A stretch of 10,877 bases of DNA, from NCBI GenBank assembly GCA_946543025.1, contig CAMNLN010000093.1, positions 1-10,877 of the forward strand. The letters run 5' to 3'. Position 1 is the stretch's first letter. Every line of letters starts with the position of its first letter. Positions 6,326-10,877 of the stretch are shown in pieces. This DNA is from an uncultured Verrucomicrobiota bacterium (GTDB lineage: Bacteria; Verrucomicrobiota; Kiritimatiellia; RFP12; UBA1067). The translations under genes and the position numbers were made by a program. The notes under the pieces were generated by a model. The model saw only the letters and a list, made by a program, of their open reading frames with translations, was not told where the DNA came from and searched no databases.

Positions 6326-7682
6326 CGCGTTCCTTCACGAGCTCCTTCGGCTCGCCGATCTCCACCCTCGGCGCGTTTGCGAGCAGGTAGTCCTCCGCCG
6401 CCTTGCACCAGAGGCCGTTGTTCGCGGAGCAGAGCCGGTCCAGCTCGGCGAAGAAGGGGTCCGTCTTGCCTTTCTCGGCGAAGTCCTCGATGGCCGTCAT
6501 GGGCATGTTCACGTGCGTGTAGACAAGCCGCTTGCCGCCGGGCACGGACAGCATGTCGAGCGTGGCCTGCGCGGCGGAGTCGAGCCCGCCCACGTGCGTG
6601 ATCATCACCTCCGGGTGGAGGTAGCCCTTGCCGATCCAGTCCACGGAGTCCGCCATGTCCTTCACGTCGCCGCCGGAGTTGGCCACCACGTGGTGCATCA
6701 TGTAGTGGACGTTGTAGAAGTTGAACTCGGCCATGAGATGCTGGTTCGTGGGGCCGGCGAAGAAGTTGAGGCACCCGCCGAAGCCGAGCAGGTCGGAACA
6801 TTGCGTGATGAGCGCGGGAACGGCGGCAAAGAGGAAGATGTCGTCGTAGCCGCCGCCGGTGGAGGTGGGGTTGTCGGCGCGCGCGTCGTCCACGAGGTTG
6901 TACGCCTTCAGTTCCTTCACCGGATCGGACATGTCCTTCGTGTTGACGAAATGCACCTCCACGCCGTTCACCGCGCCGTCGGCGCGCCCGTCCGCATACG
7001 CCATGCCGAACATGCGCGCCGCGCGGGCGAGGCGCGTATCGTCGATATCGGTGACCACGAGCCGGCGCGGGCGTTTCTCGGGCGAATGGCACGCGATGTC
7101 GATGCACCCCAACCCCATCGCGCCGCAGCCGGCCAGCAGGAGCATCGTGCCCTTGTCCACGATGCCGACTTCCAGGTCATGCGAGCAGAAGGCGTTGTGG
7201 TAGTTCGTGCGGAAACCCGAGACGATGCAGCTGATCGGCTCCGCGAGCGAGCACTTGAAGAACGCGTCGCCGTCGTACGGCAGGAGGCAGCCCATCTCCA
7301 TCACGATGGACGGCAGGTAGACGTGCGTCGTCTCGCCGCCGATCGTATGCCAGGCGTAGCCCACGGTTTCCAGCTCGTGGCCGGGGATGTTCAGGGACGG
7401 CTGCAGTCCTACGCGCTGGCCAACCTTGAACTGGTCTTTCCACTTTTCGCCCACCTCGCGCACGATGCCGGAGATCTCGTGACCGAACATCGTCGGACGC
7501 GTCGCGATGTCGCGCGGCACGCGCTTGTGCCCCGTGCCGAGCGTTACGCCCTTGTAGTCGCTGAGGCAGATCGTGTTCGTGACGAGCTCCACGACGATGC
7601 CGTCCTCGCCCGCCGCCTCCAGCTCGATGTCCTCCAGCCTCATGTCCTTCGCGCCATACAGGCGCCATGCCTTCGCTTTCAT
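6294..7682 (-). CDS. Zinc-type MDR dehydrogenase resembling L-sorbose-1-phosphate reductase (SorE-like)
   Basis: A 462-residue medium-chain dehydrogenase/reductase. The start at 7682 is chosen because AAGGAG stands 8-9 nt ahead and the ATG overlaps the PfkB stop (ATGA); a longer frame to 7775 exists but overlaps PfkB. The N-terminus MKAKAWRLYGAKDMRLEDIEL, TNTICLSDYKGVTLGTGHKRVP, MFGHEISG and VGQRVGLQPSLN closely recall SorE, which interconverts L-sorbose-1-phosphate and D-glucitol-6-phosphate. Catalytic zinc ligands appear to be Cys39, His68 and Glu69 with Glu148 nearby (AEPISC). The Rossmann motif GCGAMG (185-190) is intact. The four-Cys structural zinc site is absent, as I recall for SorE proteins. 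About 60 residues beyond position 400 exceed the roughly 410 residues I expect for SorE. It is probably co-transcribed with PfkB. Alternative: another polyol or ketose-phosphate dehydrogenase. Confidence 0.8.
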   Translation of the reverse strand: MKAKAWRLYGAKDMRLEDIELEAAGEDGIVVELVTNTICLSDYKGVTLGTGHKRVPRDIATRPTMFGHEISGIVREVGEKWKDQFKVGQRVGLQPSLNIPGHELETVGYAWHTIGGETTHVYLPSIVMEMGCLLPYDGDAFFKCSLAEPISCIVSGFRTNYHNAFCSHDLEVGIVDKGTMLLLAGCGAMGLGCIDIACHSPEKRPRRLVVTDIDDTRLARAARMFGMAYADGRADGAVNGVEVHFVNTKDMSDPVKELKAYNLVDDARADNPTSTGGGYDDIFLFAAVPALITQCSDLLGFGGCLNFFAGPTNQHLMAEFNFYNVHYMMHHVVANSGGDVKDMADSVDWIGKGYLHPEVMITHVGGLDSAAQATLDMLSVPGGKRLVYTHVNMPMTAIEDFAEKGKTDPFFAELDRLCSANNGLWCKAAEDYLLANAPRVEIGEPKELVKERVIEVALPKAK

Positions 7683-8686
7683 CTTATCTTCTCCTTCAGT
7701 TGTTTTACAAGTTCGATTGGCGGCGGCACGCTGCCCGGCATCGTCACGGCGGCCGAGCCTGCCGCCACCGCCCACCTGGCCGCATCAAGACAGGGCGAGG
7801 GCGTCCTGTCTACGCAGGAACGGCCTCTCTCGCAATCGCTTTCCGTAGGCAGGGCGCCCTCGCGCTGCATCACAGGCGATTTCCCGGCAGCCTCAAATCC
7901 CCACCTCCGCCAGCAGTATTCCGCCAGCAGGGTGTCGCCGGCGGACGTGGTGTCCAGCACCTTCACCTCCGGCGCGGATACGAACTCGCCGTCAAACCAC
8001 GCGCCGGCGCCGCCGTCCGAAATGATCACGTGCGCCGCCTTTACGCGCAACGTTTCCGTTGCGCGGTGGAACTCGTCGGGCGTCTTCGGAACAAATCCCG
8101 CGAGCGGCTCGCACTCGTCCGCGTTCGGTTTGATGAGGTCGGGGCCCGCCTCGACGCCCAGACGCAGAGCCTCGCCGCTCGCGTCCAGCACCACGGTCCA
8201 GCCGCGAGCCTTGAGCGCGCGGGTTGCCGCCGCGTAGAAATCCTTCGGCACGGACGGCGGCAGGCTGCCGGAAAGGATGGCCACGCGCGGGCACGCGAGA
8301 CGCGTGCCCTTACCCGTCTCCAGAACCGCCAGGGCGTCGAAGTCTGCCGTCAGGCCGGGGAACGCGGGCCGGTTCAACTTGAAGCTGCCGCCGGGCGTCA
8401 CGATCATCTCGTTGCGGCGCGTCGCGCCAGGCACGCGCACGAACGCGTCGCCGATGCCGTAGCGCGCCAGTTCCTGCTCGAACGGCGCGGCGTTGTCCGC
8501 GCCCAGCAGCCCGCCGCACGCCACCTGCGCGCCGCGCAACGCCAGCCAGCGCGCCACGTTGATGCCCTTGCCGCCCACGTTCTCCGTCTCGGCCACGTCC
8601 TTGAAGATGACGCCGTCCGCCGGCCACGCCGGAAGCGTCACCGAGGCGTCAAGCGCCGGACTCATGCACAGGCAGAAGAATTCCAT
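7679..8686 (-). CDS. PfkB-family sugar-phosphate kinase (1-phosphofructokinase/tagatose-6-phosphate kinase type) with in-frame insertion
   Basis: A 335-residue ribokinase-fold enzyme. The N-terminal SPALDASV stands where FruK/LacC proteins have NPALD. Further motifs are GGKGINVAR (38-46), LSGSLPPS (138-145), KPNADECEPL (186-195) and the catalytic anion-hole segment DTTSAGD with Asp251. This pattern fits kinases acting on fructose-1-phosphate, tagatose-6-phosphate or fructose-6-phosphate to give bisphosphates. The last helix normally follows directly (DAARWAVAAGSAAVTMPGS, from 301), but here about 33 foreign-looking residues (roughly 267-299, rich in Arg, Ser, Pro and Cys) intervene. They correspond to a palindromic element in the DNA. 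The reading frame and all motifs survive, so the enzyme may still work. Start: ATG 8686 with GGAG at -12 to -9, one base after the stop of a 36-codon ORF. Its stop overlaps the SorE-like start. Confidence 0.85.
   Translation of the reverse strand: MEFFCLCMSPALDASVTLPAWPADGVIFKDVAETENVGGKGINVARWLALRGAQVACGGLLGADNAAPFEQELARYGIGDAFVRVPGATRRNEMIVTPGGSFKLNRPAFPGLTADFDALAVLETGKGTRLACPRVAILSGSLPPSVPKDFYAAATRALKARGWTVVLDASGEALRLGVEAGPDLIKPNADECEPLAGFVPKTPDEFHRATETLRVKAAHVIISDGGAGAWFDGEFVSAPEVKVLDTTSAGDTLLAEYCWRRWGFEAAGKSPVMQREGALPTESDCERGRSCVDRTPSPCLDAARWAVAAGSAAVTMPGSVPPPIELVKQLKEKIR
7790..7888. repeat. Palindromic element inserted in frame in the PfkB gene
   Basis: Two 20-bp arms, 7795-7814 and 7844-7863, are inverted copies differing at two positions (18 of 20). 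On the minus strand both read CGTAG-R-CAGG-R-CGCCCTCGC in one direction. The spacer is 29 bp. The translated segment (about residues 267-299) interrupts an otherwise normal PfkB C-terminal region, so the outer limits 7790-7888 are set by where the protein family resumes, not by a visible target duplication. It resembles REP/RPE-like palindromic elements known to insert in genes of other bacteria, such as the Rickettsia palindromic elements. I found no second copy in this window. Confidence 0.65.
8044..8065 (-). other. Perfect 9-bp hairpin with GAAA loop inside the PfkB coding sequence
   Basis: On the transcribed (minus) strand, CGCGCAACG, GAAA, CGTTGCGCG form nine perfect, mostly G-C pairs closed by a GNRA tetraloop. 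It encodes PfkB residues 208-214 (RATETLR). No U-run follows, so it is not a rho-independent terminator. It may be chance in GC-rich DNA. Confidence 0.4.
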
Positions 8687-8687
8687 G

Positions 8688-8798
8688 TCAATTCTCCGAA
8701 TAAGATTCTATTGCCGCAGCAATATCGACAGGAGCACTGACGACAGTCAGCGCAACAGACATGGCCGCCGCAACAATTCCAAGATGTCTGGTCAACAT
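8688..8798 (-). CDS. 36-codon signal-peptide-like ORF abutting the PfkB start
   Basis: MLTRHLGIVAAAMSVALTVV followed by SAPVDIAAAIESYSEN reads as a complete signal peptide (basic start, hydrophobic core, cleavage after VSA) plus only about 14 mature residues. GAGG stands 5 nt before the ATG. The stop codon ends one base before the PfkB ATG, and the PfkB ribosome site GGAG lies inside this frame, so translation could be coupled. It is either the 5' stub of a secreted-protein gene whose body was deleted when PfkB came to lie here, or a translated leader. No function is recognised. With the fragment at 8871-9110 it fills an otherwise gene-free stretch of 424 bp. Confidence 0.35.
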   Translation of the reverse strand: MLTRHLGIVAAAMSVALTVVSAPVDIAAAIESYSEN

Positions 8799-8870
8799 GT
8801 ATCCTCATTGCATGACTTTGCGATATGGCTCGACTGCACGACCCTCGACAGGTGGATGCCCCGGGCGCGT

Positions 8871-9110
8871 TTAATGGTAGCACATCTGCGGCAGGTCCTT
8901 CAATTGCATTCTTTCAACAGAAACATGCACGATCCAATCTGAATGCCACGACTTGTCGCCGCGAATGTGCATGTCGCCCAGGAACAACGTCAAGTTGCCG
9001 TCGTGTGTGGCGGCGGACGCCGCAAAGTGAACGGATATCGCTCCGGCGGCAAAAGCGCCGACCATGAATCCACGCCTGGTTCGGTTCGCCGCCTTGGCCT
9101 TTCGCGTCTG
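8871..9110 (-). pseudogene. Start-less fragment of a Tat-exported, metallophosphoesterase-like protein
   Basis: Directly after the SUMF1-protein stop (9111-9113), and in the same frame, an open stretch of 79 codons runs to a TAA at 8873-8871. It begins QTRKAKAANRTRRGFMVGAF, a twin-arginine signal (TRRGFM) with hydrophobic core and an AASAA cleavage region. It continues with DGNLTLFLGDMHIRGD, whose LGDMH fits the first D-x-H metal-binding motif of calcineurin-like phosphoesterases, and stops soon after VERMQLKDLPQ. No ATG, GTG or TTG lies between the preceding stop and the twin arginines; the first ATG (9065) is inside the signal sequence. The start is thus lost and the remaining metal-binding motifs (GD, GNH) are missing. 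A 64-residue product from 9065 is possible but would lack the RR motif. The Tat call is good; the phosphoesterase assignment is tentative. Confidence 0.5.
8874..8903 (-). promoter_or_regulatory. Candidate promoter of the PfkB/SorE-like pair
   Basis: On the minus strand: TTGAAG (8903-8898), 18 bases, then TACCAT (8879-8874) preceded by TGC, an extended -10. Transcription would start near 8867, about 70 nt before the 36-codon ORF and 180 nt before PfkB. It lies within the 3' end of the metallophosphoesterase-like remnant. The -10 hexamer is the same as that of the promoter at 10732-10761. Confidence 0.4.
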
Positions 9111-10340
9111 TTACTTCACGGCCTCGGCCTTGCACCACACGCGGAAACCGTTTTGAGGATCGCCGAAGGATGGACTAAACGGATGGCGGTGTGCGCTACG
9201 GCAAACGGTATTCTCACGATACCATGCGCCACCGCGCGCAAGCCGGCAACCATTCCCGGTGGAGTTGCCCGAACTGACGGTTGGCCCCGTGAGCGGATCG
9301 AAGTCCGTTGTCGTCTCCTGGAACCAGTCGCGGCAGTATTCCCACACGTTGCCGATCATGTCGTAGAGGCCGAATGCGTTCGGTTCGTAGTTCCCCACTG
9401 CATCAGTGCCTTTCGTGGTATCGACGTCCGCGCCTGGATTCTGTGCCCGACCCTGACAGGCGATCGCCGCCAGGCTGCTGCCGTAGATGGCGCCGCTCGT
9501 TCCTGCGCGGCAGGCGAACTCCCACTCGGCGTCGCCCGGGAAGTCAAACGTGTTGATGCCGGAGTGCGTGCGCAGAAGCCCGAAGAAGCCGGTGGGGGAG
9601 ACGGCATGGCCAGTGGTCGGCCAATCGTAGGTTGGCGCTGCGCCGCGCAACGAGACGTAGTCGATCTTCTGGAGGGGCCGCGTGGCGTAGTAGGAGTTGT
9701 TGTTGAACGACGAGGGCCTGTCCCCGTGGATCAGCTCGTACTGCCGCTGCGTGCAGGGATATACGCCGATGTAGAAGTCGTTCGTCAGTGTCACAAGGCG
9801 CGCCTTTTCGCGCGCTGCCGTACGCCCGGTCTCGGTGGAGGGCGAACCCATGCGCCATGTCACGTTTGCCGCCGGAATCTTGCGCATCAGGAGCCACTCG
9901 GTCTTATACATGTCGTTCGTCACGCCAAACGGCACGCTTTCTTTGTCGGCGTAGTACCGCACCGTCTTGGCGGCGACGAGATGCACGGCCATGTAGTCCG
10001 GCGGCGCGTTGGTGGCCCACGCCGTCACCACCGCTGTCACGCCATCGACGATCTTCTCGCCCGGCCACGCCTTGCGCGGCATCCAGGTCATCGAGTGCTG
10101 GCCCACGTCCACAAGCCTGTTGACGTCGCCGGCGAAGTGCGTCAGGTACTGTCCGCCGATCGACACGCCGTTCGTTTGGATGTCCACCGTTACCACACCA
10201 GGCTCGTTCTCGATCTCGTAGCGGATCGTCACGGTGTCGCCGGACTGTGCCATCGTGACGCTGCTGGCCTTTACGACGGGTTCTGCCGTGGCGGCTGAGA
10301 TCAGACCAACGACGGCAAGCGCGAAGGATATCTTTTTCAT
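9111..10340 (-). CDS. Secreted SUMF1/FGE-sulfatase-domain protein with N-terminal beta-sandwich domain
   Basis: A 409-residue exported protein. The signal peptide is MKKISFALAVVGLISAATA. Residues about 21-140 form a beta-rich domain (TVTIRYEIENEPGVVTVDIQTNG, GDVNRLVDVG, AVVTAWATNAPPDYMAVHL). Residues about 143-405 are a formylglycine-generating-enzyme-like domain: FYIGVYPCTQRQYELIHGDRP, PGDAEWEFACRAGT, NAFGLYDMIGNVWEYCRDW, LARGGAWYRE and NGFRVWCK. True FGE uses a Cys pair in CYRYRC-AARS; here only the second is kept (Cys380 in VCRSAHR), so sulfatase activation is unlikely. Other members of this fold are structural or ligand-binding. A good ribosome site (AAAGGAAACACA) precedes the ATG. It lies 32 nt after the small LIFR protein, presumably in one transcript. 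Proteins of this layout are, to my recollection, frequent in Kiritimatiellota-type genomes. Role unknown. Confidence 0.85.
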   Translation of the reverse strand: MKKISFALAVVGLISAATAEPVVKASSVTMAQSGDTVTIRYEIENEPGVVTVDIQTNGVSIGGQYLTHFAGDVNRLVDVGQHSMTWMPRKAWPGEKIVDGVTAVVTAWATNAPPDYMAVHLVAAKTVRYYADKESVPFGVTNDMYKTEWLLMRKIPAANVTWRMGSPSTETGRTAAREKARLVTLTNDFYIGVYPCTQRQYELIHGDRPSSFNNNSYYATRPLQKIDYVSLRGAAPTYDWPTTGHAVSPTGFFGLLRTHSGINTFDFPGDAEWEFACRAGTSGAIYGSSLAAIACQGRAQNPGADVDTTKGTDAVGNYEPNAFGLYDMIGNVWEYCRDWFQETTTDFDPLTGPTVSSGNSTGNGCRLARGGAWYRENTVCRSAHRHPFSPSFGDPQNGFRVWCKAEAVK

Positions 10341-10364
10341 TGTGTTTCCTTTCGTGAAACTCTT

Positions 10365-10377
10365 GCTAACGGTTAGC
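10365..10377. repeat. 13-bp palindrome over the stop codon of the small LIFR protein gene
   Basis: GCTAAC-G-GTTAGC is perfectly symmetric with a single central base. It contains the stop codon of the upstream gene (10375-10373) and lies 24 bases before the SUMF1-protein start. It is too short and lacks a U-run for a terminator; it could be a binding site, a weak hairpin or chance. Confidence 0.35.
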
Positions 10378-10675
10378 GGAAGATGAGGAATGAGCCGGCC
10401 TGGAAGGTGGAGACTCGCGCCGGCAGCGATTCTTCGAACGACATGAACCGCCCGTCGACGCCGCCTGCCAGCGACGCCTCAAAGGTACGGAAAACCGAAT
10501 TGACTTCCTCCTCCAAGGTTCCAGTCTCCTGCGAGGGCGGCGAAACGATACGCGCGGACTGATCGTATACCCACGACTGGCCGTCCCATGCGGCGGTTGC
10601 CGAGCCAATGCCGGCCGCCAGCGCAAGCGCCGCCACGGCAAGTCGGTATTTCTCCATGTCATGATGTATCTTCAT
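10373..10675 (-). CDS. Small secreted protein of unknown function ending in LIFR
   Basis: A 100-residue protein. The start at 10675 is chosen because CAAAGG stands 6 nt ahead; an ATG 13 codons upstream (10714) has no ribosome site, and Met7 is a further alternative. MKIHHDMEKYRLAVAALALAAGIGSATAA is a signal peptide with likely cleavage after TAA. The mature part of about 70 residues is polar (AWDGQSWVYDQSARIVSPP), has an acidic possibly helical middle (TLEEEVNSVFRTFEASLAGG) and ends with RVSTFQAGSFLIFR. The last residues resemble the end of the small secreted protein at 1917-2393. It is promoter-proximal to the SUMF1-domain gene, which suggests a shared envelope role. I recognise no family. 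Confidence 0.65.
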   Translation of the reverse strand: MKIHHDMEKYRLAVAALALAAGIGSATAAWDGQSWVYDQSARIVSPPSQETGTLEEEVNSVFRTFEASLAGGVDGRFMSFEESLPARVSTFQAGSFLIFR

Positions 10676-10731
10676 GTTAAACCTTTGCCTTTTCGTTCCT
10701 TCCTCAAAAAACATTTACCACGTTTTCTTTC

Positions 10732-10761
10732 ATGGTAACACATAGGCGACGAAACCGTCAA
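10732..10761 (-). promoter_or_regulatory. Promoter of the small LIFR protein/SUMF1 gene pair
   Basis: On the minus strand: TTGACG (10761-10756, 5 of 6 to consensus), an 18-base spacer, then TACCAT (10737-10732) preceded by TGT, an extended -10. Transcription would start near 10725, giving a leader of about 50 nt before the ATG at 10675. It is the best-formed two-box promoter in the window and is divergent from the one at 10806-10814. Confidence 0.6.
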
Positions 10762-10805
10762 TTACATAATTTCAATTAAGGCTTGTACGATCTCAACAGA
10801 AGCTA

Positions 10806-10814
10806 TGCTATACT
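10806..10814 (+). promoter_or_regulatory. Extended -10 promoter just upstream of the gene at 10822
   Basis: TGCTATACT, identical to the element at 637-629, ends seven bases before the ATG at 10822. The expected +1 is at or one base before that ATG, so the transcript would be leaderless or nearly so; no Shine-Dalgarno sequence can fit. A TTGTAC (10783-10788) lies 20 bases upstream, a poor -35 distance. Confidence 0.5.
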
Positions 10815-10821
10815 TTCGGCC

Positions 10822-10877
10822 ATGGAACAACGCAACGTGCTTGTGATGATCTCGCCCATGAGCGGGCCGCGCCTCGC
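10822..10877 (+). CDS. N-terminal fragment of an unidentified protein, possibly a transcriptional regulator
   Basis: Eighteen residues and a partial codon are visible before the window ends: MEQRNVLVMISPMSGPRL. A short polar start followed by a beta-strand like VLVMIS recalls the opening of the LacI-type sensor domain in XylR-like AraC-family regulators. The divergent position next to a secreted-protein gene pair also suits a regulator. The fragment is too short for a firm assignment. The start is supported by the extended -10 directly upstream rather than by a ribosome site. Confidence 0.4.
   Translation, partial: MEQRNVLVMISPMSGPRL

Noticed and set aside
7683..7775. 31-residue N-terminal extension of the SorE-like protein
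   Set aside because: It overlaps PfkB coding sequence, is Gly/Arg-rich and lies before the conserved MKAKAWRLYG start, which has its own ribosome site.
6141..8237. Plus-strand open frame of 698 codons across the dehydrogenase and PfkB genes
   Set aside because: It is antisense to two well-supported enzyme genes, has the Arg/His/Ala/Val-rich composition of GC-rich shadow frames and shows no domain.
8662..8883. Cys-rich 73-codon minus-strand frame
   Set aside because: It overlaps the PfkB start, has no ribosome site, and its cysteines come from repeated TGC/TGT in a GC-rich alternative frame.
8687..9110. A hidden small RNA or riboswitch in the gene-poor stretch
   Set aside because: I found no recognisable conserved RNA motif; the content is explained by a promoter and two gene remnants.
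8943..10298. Plus-strand open frame of 451 codons opposite the SUMF1 gene
   Set aside because: The minus-strand frame has a signal peptide and clear SUMF1 motifs; this one is compositional shadow.
10365..10377. 13-bp palindrome as a terminator
   Set aside because: The stem is six pairs with a one-base loop and no T-run, and it lies between two genes that appear co-transcribed.

Overview
The window looks like an accessory sugar-utilisation region of a GC-rich, Gram-negative-type bacterium. The mix of genes suggests the Kiritimatiellota/Verrucomicrobiota/Lentisphaerota group: a secreted SUMF1-domain protein with an N-terminal beta-sandwich, small secreted proteins ending in a hydrophobic LIFR tail, a GntR-LacI hybrid regulator, and sugar porter plus kinase genes rather than PTS genes. 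The placement rests on resemblance only.

Layout. On the left, a partial organophosphate:phosphate-antiporter-type MFS gene (1-443, minus) lies downstream of a GntR-LacI hybrid regulator (663-1751, minus). A 165-bp divergent region with a candidate operator palindrome (1808-1829) separates the regulator from a plus-strand operon (1917-6325). That operon encodes a small secreted protein ending in LIFR, a secreted GH32-like five-bladed propeller protein with an unusual active site, a sugar-porter MFS permease and a compact FGGY carbohydrate kinase. Spacing is tight, with an ATGA overlap and a 7-nt gap.

Convergent to it, and overlapping the kinase end by 32 bp, is a minus-strand pair: a PfkB-family sugar-phosphate kinase (1-phosphofructokinase/tagatose-6-phosphate kinase type) and an MDR dehydrogenase resembling L-sorbose-1-phosphate reductase, coupled by another ATGA overlap. 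The PfkB gene carries an in-frame insertion of about 33 codons built around a 20-bp imperfect inverted repeat.

Upstream of it lies a 424-bp stretch of apparent gene remnants: a start-less piece of a Tat-exported, metallophosphoesterase-like protein and a 36-aa signal-peptide ORF. Beyond are a secreted SUMF1-domain protein and a small secreted LIFR protein (minus), then a divergent gene start, perhaps another regulator, running off the right end.

Working model (inference): a secreted GH32-like protein binds or cleaves a ketose-containing glycan or glycoside, the MFS imports the released sugar, the FGGY kinase phosphorylates it, and the SorE-like reductase and PfkB kinase move the ketose phosphate into glycolysis, with control by the GntR-LacI regulator. 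No PTS gene is present, so the FGGY kinase would have to supply the sugar phosphate.

No rRNA, tRNA, CRISPR array, transposase or convincing rho-independent terminator was seen.
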